This document shows positions 9,282 through 17,274 of a stretch of DNA of 64,000 nt, piece after piece. The DNA comes from Posidoniimonas polymericola (GTDB lineage: Bacteria; Planctomycetota; Planctomycetia; Pirellulales; Lacipirellulaceae): the NCBI RefSeq assembly GCF_007859935.1, contig NZ_SJPO01000002.1, forward strand, positions 124,001 to 188,000, written 5' to 3'. Each line of letters begins with the position of its first letter. The first letter of the stretch is position 1. Position numbers and translations under genes: made by a program. Below the pieces are notes generated by a model. That model was given only the letters and a program-made list of their open reading frames with translations, was not told where the DNA came from and did not search any database.

Positions 9282-10514
9282 TTAGAATACCGGCGAGAGC
9301 TCGGTCAGCCGGGCAGCGGTCTCGGCCATCAGGTCGTCCTCGGCGGCCTCGTCGGCGGCGACATAAGTCACGCTGAAGCGGAGGAACGAACCGGCGTCGT
9401 CCCACGGCACGGTGCAGATCGAGTGGTCGGTGATCAGGAACTGGCTCACTTCCTCGGCGCTCTTGAACTCCGGGCCCCCCTCAAACGCCTTGGGCGCCGG
9501 CGTGTAGAGGAAGTAGGTGCCGCCCGGCATCTGGCAGTCGAAGCCGCACTCGGTGAGCGTGGCGACCAGCTTCTCCATCCGCCGGCGGTACTTGGTGCGG
9601 ATCTCCTTGGGGATCGACGCGTCGTCCAGGCCGGCGGCTGCCGCCTTCTGGATCGCCATGAACTGGCCGCTGTCGCCGTTGTCCTTGAAGTCGGCGAACG
9701 CGCTGACGATCCGCTCGTTGCCGCACACCCAGCCGATCCGCCAGCCGATCATGTCGAAGCCCTTGGACATCGAGTGCACCTCGACCCCCACGTCCTTCGC
9801 GCCCGGCACGGCCAGAAAGCTGGTCGGCTCCTGGTCGAACGACAGCATCGCGTGCGCGGCGTCCTGCACCACGACGATCTCGTTCTTCTTCGCGAACTCG
9901 ATCGCCTTCTCGTAGAACTCGGTGGTGGCGGTCTTGCCGGTCGGGCTGTTGGGGAAGTTCAGCACGATCAGCTTCGCCCGCTCGAGCACGTCGCCGGGGA
10001 TCGAGTCGAGGTCCGGCAGGAAGTCGTTCTCCTTGAGCAGCGGCAGGTTGTGCACCGTGCCGCCGTAGAACTTCGTAAAGTTGCCGGCCACCGGGTAGCC
10101 CGGCACGGTCATCAGCGTGACGTCGCCCGGGTTGATGAAGCAGCCCGGCAGCTTGGCGTAGACCGGCTTGCTGCCGATGTCGTGGTTGATCTCGGTGGCC
10201 GGGTTGAGCGTGACGCCGAACTCACGCTGCATGAACCGCGCGGCGGCCTCCTTGAACTCGAGGATGCCGTTGTCCGCGTAGCCGCGGTTCTCCGGCTTGT
10301 TGATCTCCTCGGCCATCACCTTCCGCACGACCTCGGGCGCCATCTCGTCGTTCTCGCCGATGCCGAAGTCCAGCAGCGTCCGCTCCGGGTGCTCGGCCAG
10401 GGCCTTCCGCTTGGCCCGCTTGATCTTCTCAAACTTGTAGAGGGCGCCATCCTTGCCGTAGTTGGCTCCACCAATGCGATCGGCAAACAGCTGCTGGAAG
10501 TAGGGGTCGGACAT
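9282..10514 (-). CDS. dapL: LL-diaminopimelate aminotransferase
   Basis: A 410-residue fold-type I PLP aminotransferase converting tetrahydrodipicolinate to LL-diaminopimelate in one step for lysine and peptidoglycan synthesis. Visible features are the N-terminal MSDPYFQQLFADRIGG region, LDFGIGENDEM (48-58), the FPNSPTG substrate/PLP loop (187-193), VVQDAAHAMLSF (215-226) and the Schiff-base lysine K251 in SMSKGFDMIGWRIGW. DapL occurs in plants, chlamydiae and planctomycetes among others, so it fits this lineage. A generic class I aminotransferase is the main alternative, but the start and the PLP loop favour DapL. Confidence 0.88.
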   Translation of the reverse strand: MSDPYFQQLFADRIGGANYGKDGALYKFEKIKRAKRKALAEHPERTLLDFGIGENDEMAPEVVRKVMAEEINKPENRGYADNGILEFKEAAARFMQREFGVTLNPATEINHDIGSKPVYAKLPGCFINPGDVTLMTVPGYPVAGNFTKFYGGTVHNLPLLKENDFLPDLDSIPGDVLERAKLIVLNFPNSPTGKTATTEFYEKAIEFAKKNEIVVVQDAAHAMLSFDQEPTSFLAVPGAKDVGVEVHSMSKGFDMIGWRIGWVCGNERIVSAFADFKDNGDSGQFMAIQKAAAAGLDDASIPKEIRTKYRRRMEKLVATLTECGFDCQMPGGTYFLYTPAPKAFEGGPEFKSAEEVSQFLITDHSICTVPWDDAGSFLRFSVTYVAADEAAEDDLMAETAARLTELSPVF

Positions 10515-10755
10515 TTGTGCGGTCGGCGGTCAGAACGAGTGGGTCGGAATCGCAACAGCTTACCGCTCAAACTTCGTAGCGTCGACCGCCAGGTTGAATC
10601 TCCCGCAATCGGCTCTGGCCCTTGCATTCCGCCGGAATCCGCGGGTTCCCCGCTCTCCCCCCACGTGGCCGGCGAACCCGGGTCCGACTAGAATGAAGAG
10701 TTCACCGCGCCAGCCCCCTCAGCGGCTGACCTCCCCGCTACCGTTTCACAGTTCC

Positions 10756-11157
10756 ATGCCTAGCGAAGAAGAACTCTACGAAGAGCACATCCTCGATCAC
10801 TACGAGGACCCCTTCCACCGGGGCGAACTTTCTGGCTGCACGCACAGTCATGAGGACAAGAACCCGCTGTGCGGAGACGTCGTGCGGATCGACCTGAAGC
10901 TCGACCCCGACGGCAAGATCGAAGACTGCTACTTCAGCGGCGACGGCTGCGTCATCAGCCAGGCGTCGGCCTCGATGCTGCTCGAGGAGATCCAGGGCAA
11001 GACCATCGAAGAGCTCAAGCAGTTTACCGCCGAGGACATGCTCAAGCTGTACGGCCCGCGGCTCACGCCCAACCGCCAGAAGTGCTGCCTGCTGTCGTGG
11101 CGGGTGATCCAGCAGGCCGTGCACTCGCCGGTCGACGCCGCCGACGAAGGAAGCTGA
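10756..11157 (+). CDS. sufU: SufU-type iron-sulfur cluster assembly protein
   Basis: A 133-residue IscU/NifU-N family protein, acting in the cytosol as sulfur acceptor of SufS. Ligand residues are visible: C39 and D41 in NPLCGD, C65 in GDGCVISQASASM, and C110 in NRQKCC, with the spacing between the second and third cysteines of the SufU rather than the IscU class. In-frame codons upstream extend the frame, but MPSEEELYEEHILDHYEDP is the family's usual start. sufS begins 11 bp downstream, so the two form a pair. No sufBCD genes are nearby. Confidence 0.92.
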   Translation: MPSEEELYEEHILDHYEDPFHRGELSGCTHSHEDKNPLCGDVVRIDLKLDPDGKIEDCYFSGDGCVISQASASMLLEEIQGKTIEELKQFTAEDMLKLYGPRLTPNRQKCCLLSWRVIQQAVHSPVDAADEGS

Positions 11158-11168
11158 ACACCCCCCCC

Positions 11169-12437
11169 ATGAGCGACGACCCCCGCCTGCTTCCCGAGTC
11201 CCTGCGCGACGACTTCCCCATCCTGCACCAGAACGTGCACGAGGGCCGGCCGCTGGTGTTCCTCGACAGCGCCGCCAGCGCCCACCGGCCCCGCCAGGTG
11301 ATCGACGCGATCGTCGAGTGCTACTCGCACAACTACGCGAACGTCCACCGCGGCATCCACACGCTCAGCGAGCGCGCGACCGACGCCTACGAGCAGGCCC
11401 GCGAGAAGCTCCGCGCGTTTCTCAATGCCGAGCACGCCGACGAGATCGTCTTCACCGGCGGCACAACCGCCGCCATCAACACGGTCGCCCGCGCGTGGGG
11501 CGACGCCAACGTTAGCCGCGGCGACGAGATCCTGCTCACGCCGATGGAGCACCACTCGAACCTCGTGCCGTGGTTCCAGCTCGCCGAGCGGACCGGCGCG
11601 ACGATCAAGCACGTCCCGCTCACCGACGACGGGCGGCTCGACGTCGACCGCATGGGCGAGGTGCTCACCGACCGCACCAGGCTGTGCGCGCTGGCCTCGG
11701 TCAGCAACACGCTCGGCACGATCAACCCGGTCAAGACTATCGCCCGGCTGGCCCACGAGGCGGGCGCCGTCGTGCTGGTCGACGCCGCGCAGAGCGCCCC
11801 GCACATGCATACCGACGTGCAGGACCTGGGCGTTGATTTCCTGGCGCTGAGTGGCCACAAGATGTGCGGCCCCTCGGGCGTCGGCGTGCTGTACGGGCGG
11901 CGTGAGCTGCTCGCCGCGATGCCGCCCTTCATGGGGGGCGGCAGCATGATAAATCGGGTGTACCTCGACCGCTTTACGCCGGCCGACCCGCCCGCCCGAT
12001 TCGAGGCCGGCACGCCGCCGATCGCCGGCGCAATCGCGCTCGGCGCCGCGGTCGACTACCTGCAGTCGATCGGCGTCGACGCCATCCACCGCCACGAAGA
12101 GGCCCTCATCGACTACGCGTGGGAGCGGCTCCAGGAGGTCCCCGGCATCCGCCTGCTGGGGCCCGCGCCGAAGTTCCGCGCGGGGCTCGTCAGCTTTGTG
12201 ATGGAACGCCCGCACCCACACGACATCGCCCAGCTGCTGGACTTCGACGGCGTCGCGGTTCGCGCCGGGCACCACTGCACGCAGCCGCTGCACGACCTGC
12301 TCGGCATCACCGCCAGCACCCGGGCCAGCTTCTACCTCTACAACCGCCCGGAAGAAATCGACGCGCTAGTTGGGTCGCTGCAGAAGATCGGCGACCGCTT
12401 CAAGCCAAGCGGCCGCAAGCGGAAACGTAAGCAGTAG
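11169..12437 (+). CDS. sufS: Cysteine desulfurase SufS
   Basis: A 422-residue PLP enzyme releasing persulfide sulfur from cysteine for Fe-S cluster assembly. The PLP lysine is K231 in ALSGHKMCGPSG, the catalytic cysteine C370 in RAGHHCTQPL, and further family landmarks are FLDSAASAHRP (31-41), ANVHRGIHTLSERAT (57-71) and the MEHHSNLVPW motif (126-135). The start was placed at the ATG after a run of eight C, 11 bp behind sufU. The C-terminus is strongly basic (SGRKRKRKQ). The SufU/SufS pairing is the usual arrangement for class II desulfurases. Confidence 0.95.
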   Translation: MSDDPRLLPESLRDDFPILHQNVHEGRPLVFLDSAASAHRPRQVIDAIVECYSHNYANVHRGIHTLSERATDAYEQAREKLRAFLNAEHADEIVFTGGTTAAINTVARAWGDANVSRGDEILLTPMEHHSNLVPWFQLAERTGATIKHVPLTDDGRLDVDRMGEVLTDRTRLCALASVSNTLGTINPVKTIARLAHEAGAVVLVDAAQSAPHMHTDVQDLGVDFLALSGHKMCGPSGVGVLYGRRELLAAMPPFMGGGSMINRVYLDRFTPADPPARFEAGTPPIAGAIALGAAVDYLQSIGVDAIHRHEEALIDYAWERLQEVPGIRLLGPAPKFRAGLVSFVMERPHPHDIAQLLDFDGVAVRAGHHCTQPLHDLLGITASTRASFYLYNRPEEIDALVGSLQKIGDRFKPSGRKRKRKQ

Positions 12438-12814
12438 TCGACGGCTAGCAATTGCGTCGCCAAGCGGCGTATTCACGCACGCCAGGGGGCCTTCTCTGCA
12501 AATCGCGTTGCCGGTGATACCGGTTGCTGTTATCTGCCCTTAGTTTGCGCTCTCAGGGCCGCTCGTAAGTATTGCCCGCAAGCGCGGGCCCCATCTAGGA
12601 TTAATGGAGTGCGACGGGCGGACGGCGCCGGTGGGCGGCCGGGCCCGTCGAATGGCCCGTTGATTAGCCCGCTGATTACCCGGTCGGAATGCCTGCAATC
12701 CGGGAAGCCGGACCGCGGGTCGCTACGACTTTTCCGTTGCTCTCTTGTCTACGCCCCACGTCACGCGGTCCGCCGCTGTGGTCGGTGCTTATCCTAAACC
12801 AGAGTCATCTCCCC
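12438..12814. other. Intergenic region before a DUF1559 gene
   Basis: 377 bp without a convincing gene. It holds short GC-rich direct and inverted words (for example CCGCAAGCGCGGG near 12577-12589) but no terminator with a T-run and no recognisable riboswitch. Presumably it contains the end of the suf transcript and the promoter of the DUF1559 gene. Confidence 0.4.
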
Positions 12815-13849
12815 ATGCTCAAACGATCCCATCGCCGCGGCTTTACCCTCGTAGAGTTGCTCGTCGTCATCGCCATCATCGGAGTACTGATCGCGCTTTT
12901 GCTGCCGGCGGTGCAGTCCGCTCGCGAGGCCGCCCGCCGGATGCAGTGCGTCAACAACCTCAAGCAGCTCGCGTTGTCGATGCACAACTACCACGACGCC
13001 AACAAGGCGTTCCCCCCCGGCGCGCAGCAGAGCTCAACCGACATCGGCCGCGCCAGCTACTACGTCGGCTGGACGCGGGAGGTTATGCCGTACATCGAGG
13101 ACCAGCAGCTGCAGAACCTGTACGTCCCCGACACGCCGGTCAACAACCCGCGTGATCTGCAAATTAAGCAGTTCCGTGAGACCAATGTGCCCGCCTTCAA
13201 CTGCCCGTCGGACAACCCGCCTGAGCTGGCGATTCCCGAAAGCGGTCCGCACGGCAACCTCCAGTTCGCCACCGCCAGCTACCGCGCCAACGCCGGCCGC
13301 GGCGACGGCTACGTCACATGGTACCTGTACGAGGACGTCGGCAGCCCCACTCAGACGAACGCCGCCACCGGACGTTCGTGGGGCTGGCGCGGGCCGGTCC
13401 ACACCACGCTCTCAGACAACGCCGCCCCGCCGACCGGCCGCGGCCGGCTGAAGCAGGAGTCGTTCGCCAAGATCACCGACGGCACCACCCACACGCTGCT
13501 GATTGCCGAGTCGACCAACGACTACAACCGCCGCCGCACGTTCTGGGCCTGGACCTGGGGCAACTACCTGATGTCGCAGCCCACGCCGCAGGACCGCACC
13601 TTCGACCACAACTACCCCGACTGCCCGAATGACACCGGGACAAGCGGCGCCTACCCCGGCCAGTCGCGGCGGACCTGCATGTCCGCCTGGTGGGCTAACC
13701 ACACCGGCGGCATGAACGGCGCCATGTGCGACGGCTCGGTCGACTTCATCTCGTTCGAGATTGACCTGCAGGCGTTTGCCTCGCTCGGCAGCATCGCCGC
13801 CGCCGACGACGAAAACACCGTCTTCGTGGCTACCCGCGGCGGCCGTTAA
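12815..13849 (+). CDS. DUF1559 pseudopilin-like protein
   Basis: A 344-residue protein with a type IV pilin-like N-terminus: a short basic leader, then [15 protein letters not shown] (residues 9-23) and a long hydrophobic helix followed by [18 protein letters not shown], the DUF1559 signature. The C-terminus has [18 protein letters not shown], matching the family's C-terminal HxxG...DG motif. The ATG at 12815 places the leader at pilin length; longer in-frame starts lack a leader. These proteins are expanded in planctomycetes and are processed by prepilin peptidase, presumably to sit in the membrane or form surface fibres; the function is not established. It lies 83 bp before a small lipoprotein gene, a common pairing. 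Confidence 0.92.
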   Translation: MLKRSHRRGFTLVELLVVIAIIGVLIALLLPAVQSAREAARRMQCVNNLKQLALSMHNYHDANKAFPPGAQQSSTDIGRASYYVGWTREVMPYIEDQQLQNLYVPDTPVNNPRDLQIKQFRETNVPAFNCPSDNPPELAIPESGPHGNLQFATASYRANAGRGDGYVTWYLYEDVGSPTQTNAATGRSWGWRGPVHTTLSDNAAPPTGRGRLKQESFAKITDGTTHTLLIAESTNDYNRRRTFWAWTWGNYLMSQPTPQDRTFDHNYPDCPNDTGTSGAYPGQSRRTCMSAWWANHTGGMNGAMCDGSVDFISFEIDLQAFASLGSIAAADDENTVFVATRGGR

Positions 13850-13932
13850 GACCCGCTGCCGGTGTCGAGGCCCCGGACGGTCGCGCCCGCGTGGAGCGTG
13901 CCGGACCAACTCCCCTACCAAGGTTCTAGTGA

Positions 13933-14340
13933 ATGTCGGCTAAGAGAGACTTGCTTGTGGCGGTTGCCTGCGCCGTGCTGACGGTTGGCTGCGGATCATC
14001 CGAGGGCCTGGTGCCGGTCGAGGGCGTCGTGACGCTGGACGGCGCGCCGCTGCCCCAGGCGCAGGTCGTGTTCTACCAGCCGGGCGGCGGCCCCGAGACC
14101 AACTTCACCGACGTGACCGACGATCAGGGCCGGTTTACGCTCTCGCCGCTCCGCTCCGACACGCCGGGCGCCAAGCCGGGCAAGTACCAAGTGACGCTGC
14201 GGACTGGGTTCGCCGGGCCCGAGCTGCTGGAGACCGACCCGATCCCCAAGGAGCTCGTCCCGCCCAGCCAGCAGGAGTTCGAGTATGAGGTGCCGGCCGG
14301 CGGCGATGCCGCGGTCGAGTTCAAGATCAAGTCGAAGTAG
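13933..14340 (+). CDS. Small lipoprotein with transthyretin/carboxypeptidase-regulatory-like fold
   Basis: A 135-residue protein with a lipobox LTVGC (cysteine at residue 20) after a hydrophobic core. The mature part starts VPVEGVVTLDGAPLPQAQVVFY and contains TDDQGRFTLSPL, typical of beta-sandwich CarboxypepD_reg-like domains. Such lipoproteins commonly follow DUF1559 genes in planctomycetes, as here, suggesting a shared surface role. Its end overlaps the convergent dockerin/PEP-CTERM gene by 14 bp. Confidence 0.82.
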   Translation: MSAKRDLLVAVACAVLTVGCGSSEGLVPVEGVVTLDGAPLPQAQVVFYQPGGGPETNFTDVTDDQGRFTLSPLRSDTPGAKPGKYQVTLRTGFAGPELLETDPIPKELVPPSQQEFEYEVPAGGDAAVEFKIKSK

Positions 14341-15307
14341 CGCGTCGCCGCCCGCTGAACGCAGCGAGCAGCCCACCGACCAACGCCACGGCCGCGGGTT
14401 CCGGAGCCGGAGCGGATTCTGACGCGGCAGCTCCAACTACCGTTTCGTCCCCGTAGCGGGATCGCCACCACGCGTAGTCGAAGCGGTTGACCAGCCCGTC
14501 GCCGTTGCCGTCGGCCGCGGGGAGCCGGCCGCCGTTATTCGCCCGCCAGGTGGTGTAGTCGGCCGCGTCGACCTGGCCGTCGCCGTTGTAGTCGCCCTGC
14601 GAGGCGGGCGAGCCGATTGTCTCAAACGCGACGCGGCGGAAGTTCATCACGCCCGACCCGTTGGGGGTGCTCGCGCCGAACTGCACCAGCCCGACGCCGG
14701 CCGTGTGGGTCGAGGCCCCGCCGGGCCAGGAGAAGAGGCTGGCGCCGTCGACCAGCAGCTCGGCCGTACCGTTGGGCGAGCCCCGCAGCTCGTAGTCGTG
14801 GTACGCCAGGGCGTCAGCGCCGGAGGCGAGCCGCTCGGAGCGGACCAGTAAGGTCTGCGTGCGGTCCCACACGTAGCCCCACAGGTCGCCGCCCTGGAGG
14901 TCGAGCTGCAGCAGGTACAGGTCGTCGTCGAGGTAGGCCCCGATGCCCATGCTGGGCGCCGCCAGGCTCGGGGTGACCACTCGCGCGGTGGCCGTCATCC
15001 GCCAGCCGGTCTGCAGGGCCTCGACCAGATGCGGGGCGGTCATCGGCTGGTAGTACTGGGGCGCCGCCCCGCCGACCGCCGTATCGGCCAGCTGCCACGC
15101 GGTGGCGCCGATCAACGGGTCCGCCACGCTGCGCGAGTCGCCCGCCCCGGTGATCCTAAACGGCAGCCAGCCGTCGAATTCGGGGTTGTACGCCGGGAAC
15201 GCGGCCGGGTCGTAGACAGCGACCTGCGCAGCCGTCGCGCCGCCGGCCGCGGCGAACATCAGCAAGCCGCCCGCCGCAAGGCAGGCAATGAGATCAAGAT
15301 GCTTCAT
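14327..15307 (-). CDS. Secreted dockerin-like, PEP-CTERM protein
   Basis: A 326-residue exported protein. I use the second methionine (MKHLDLIACLAAGG) because it gives a compact signal peptide. The middle (about 30-225) looks like a beta-rich carbohydrate-binding or concanavalin-like domain, but no family is certain. Residues about 235-285 hold two dockerin type I-like calcium loops (GDYNGDGQVDAADYTTW and DGNGDGLVNRFDYAWW). The tail APEPAAVALVGGLL then SGRRRATST is a PEP-CTERM signal. In planctomycetes the dockerin-like pair often sits just before PEP-CTERM tails and need not imply a cellulosome. Confidence 0.85.
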   Translation of the reverse strand: MKHLDLIACLAAGGLLMFAAAGGATAAQVAVYDPAAFPAYNPEFDGWLPFRITGAGDSRSVADPLIGATAWQLADTAVGGAAPQYYQPMTAPHLVEALQTGWRMTATARVVTPSLAAPSMGIGAYLDDDLYLLQLDLQGGDLWGYVWDRTQTLLVRSERLASGADALAYHDYELRGSPNGTAELLVDGASLFSWPGGASTHTAGVGLVQFGASTPNGSGVMNFRRVAFETIGSPASQGDYNGDGQVDAADYTTWRANNGGRLPAADGNGDGLVNRFDYAWWRSRYGDETVVGAAASESAPAPEPAAVALVGGLLAAFSGRRRATST

Positions 15308-15537
15308 GCAGATAGAGTCGACCACCGGCGGCGGCTGTCGTTAGCCCCTGGCCCCGTAGACTATCGGGTTGGTCGCTATTCCCGCAACGAATTGGCGGTG
15401 TGGTTTGGCGAACCTCACGACGTGGGAAACCGTACCCGCGGCAGACTGTTTGGGTATAATCGACCCGTCGTGCGGCCCTGTCACGCGGCCGGGGTGCGTC
15501 GACCTCAACCCACTGATAGCAAACCAGACGGCCTCTC

Positions 15538-16305
15538 ATGCTGCGGCTCCTCAGCCAGTCTCTCGCCACGCTCGCGGCCTACCTGCCCGTGCTGGCGGTC
15601 ATCACGGTGCTGATCTACCTGCCGATCAACTTTATGCTCACCGCGATGTTCTGGGACTCCGCCGACGAGGCGGGCGGCTGGGCCTACTACCAGGCCAACG
15701 GCTTCGCCGAGACCCTCTTCGGCGTGGTCGCCTCGGGCTTCGCGACGATCGTCGCCTGGCGGTCCCGGATGGGCGAGCCGGTCCGCTTTACCGAGGCGCT
15801 CGGCGGCGCCCTGCGTCACTGGCCGTCGCTGGTCGGCGGCAGCATCCTCTACAATCTGGGAGTGATGGCGGGCTTTGTCGCCCTGGTCATCCCCGGGGTC
15901 TTTCTCGCGTTGGGCTGGTCGGTGCTGTACCCGGTGATCATCATCGAGAACAGCGGCCCCACCGCGGCGTTCTCACGCAGCGCGCAGCTCATGTCGGGGC
16001 GTCGGTGGCCGATGCTTGGCTGCAACGCGTTGATCTTCGTTGGGATGATAGCGACCTCGACCGTGCTCTACACCCTGATTGAGTTCCTGCCGTACGACTA
16101 CTGGTTCGCGTACAACGTGGCGGCCGACACGATCATCAGCGGGGTGGCGCTGCTCTGGCCGGTGCTGATGACGGTCGCCTACCTCGAGGCCCGAGCGGAG
16201 GAGCTTGGCGAAGAGCTCCCCGACCCCGCCCCAGCCGACGAGAGCGACGGCCAACGCACGATCGCGGAAGACGAATCGAACCCGTACCGATCGCCGCAGT
16301 ACTAG
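15538..16305 (+). CDS. Multi-pass membrane protein with NPYxSP tail
   Basis: A 255-residue protein with about six hydrophobic segments (about 9-40, 56-73, 98-130, 157-182 and 195-220). A central stretch, VIPGVFLALGWSVLYPVIIIENSGPTAAF without a break, resembles the membrane domain of the glycerophosphodiester phosphodiesterase/YciC-like family (regular IPG...L..R.S pattern). The last residues are DESNPYRSPQY; an NPYxSP end occurs on many planctomycete membrane proteins. The function is unknown. Its stop shares a CTAG with the convergent CAP-domain gene. Confidence 0.82.
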   Translation: MLRLLSQSLATLAAYLPVLAVITVLIYLPINFMLTAMFWDSADEAGGWAYYQANGFAETLFGVVASGFATIVAWRSRMGEPVRFTEALGGALRHWPSLVGGSILYNLGVMAGFVALVIPGVFLALGWSVLYPVIIIENSGPTAAFSRSAQLMSGRRWPMLGCNALIFVGMIATSTVLYTLIEFLPYDYWFAYNVAADTIISGVALLWPVLMTVAYLEARAEELGEELPDPAPADESDGQRTIAEDESNPYRSPQY

Positions 16306-17135
16306 CGGCTTGGGTCCCGGTCTTGGCCGGCCTTCTTTTCGAGCTCGACGCCGGAGTCGCCAGCCCGTATCGAGTACTCGGCGCCGCGCTCAACGCGCAG
16401 CGGCTTGCCCGATTCGAGGGAGATCTGGGGCGCGAAGCAGCGGGTATGGCTCATGCCGGCGCGGGCCGGGAGTGTAAACTTCTTCGACTCGCCGTCCTGC
16501 AGCAGGCGGTAAGCGACCTCCTTGCCCGCCTTGTTGATCACCTGGAACTCGACGTGTTCCGAGGTGGGCCGACCGAACAGCTGCACCGCGAAAAGGTAGC
16601 CGCTTGGGTCGTGCCGCGCGACGCCCACGCCGGTCTGCGTGACGTGCTTGTTGAGCATGTTCTCGCGGTGCCCCTTGGAGTCGATCCAGCCGTCGACGAA
16701 CCAGTCGGCGTACTCCGGGGCCTCAAGGTCGTCGGGGTTGAAGTAGTAAGCGATGTTCTCGGCGACCAGGCAGTAGTCGTAATCATGGTCCGCCGCCCGT
16801 TGGGCCGGGCGCGACCCGTCCGCCCGGTGGCCGTATTTGCCGGTGCGGGCCATGTAACGCGCAAAGTCGCGGGCGGTCGCGGTCAGTTTCTTATCGCGTT
16901 CGACGGCGGTCAGTCCTTTCTCCCTGCGGAACTTGTTGGTCCTCTCTACGATGACGTCGACCATTTGCTGGGTGGCGTTCTTCTCGTCCGATGCCGTGAT
17001 CGAGGCGTCGTCGCCCGACTGGCTGGCGACCTGCTCGAGGAGCATGACCTCGTGGTCGGAATTTTCGTTCTCTTGGGCGTTGGCCGTGACTGCGAGGAGG
17101 AGGGCGAGCAGGGCGGCAGAGCAGTAGCGGTTCAT
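16302..17135 (-). CDS. Secreted CAP-domain (SCP/PR-1-like) protein
   Basis: A 277-residue protein. The ATG at 17135 starts a clean signal peptide (MNRYCSAALLALLLAVTANA); in-frame codons further upstream do not. The CAP domain covers about 58-190, with H103 in KYGH, E126 in VAEN, H156 and E158 in GHRENML, and LFAVQLFGRP at its end, so the usual His/Glu cavity residues are present. A C-terminal beta-rich extension (about 195-277) follows. Bacterial CAP proteins are secreted and of varied or unknown function. Confidence 0.88.
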   Translation of the reverse strand: MNRYCSAALLALLLAVTANAQENENSDHEVMLLEQVASQSGDDASITASDEKNATQQMVDVIVERTNKFRREKGLTAVERDKKLTATARDFARYMARTGKYGHRADGSRPAQRAADHDYDYCLVAENIAYYFNPDDLEAPEYADWFVDGWIDSKGHRENMLNKHVTQTGVGVARHDPSGYLFAVQLFGRPTSEHVEFQVINKAGKEVAYRLLQDGESKKFTLPARAGMSHTRCFAPQISLESGKPLRVERGAEYSIRAGDSGVELEKKAGQDRDPSR

Positions 17136-17274
17136 GGGGAGTCCGGTGGTCTTCGTGCGAGGCGTGGCTGCGGTGGGGCTCGAAGCCGGTGAAGGGCCTC
17201 GTCCAACGCGGACGGTGCAAATGACGCGCCGAGGGGCGCGCGTGGTGGCGGCTGGCCAAGAAGGAGATTGAGCT

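Noticed and set aside
9219-10691. Open frame of 490 codons opposite dapL
   Set aside because: Antisense shadow of a well-supported aminotransferase gene.
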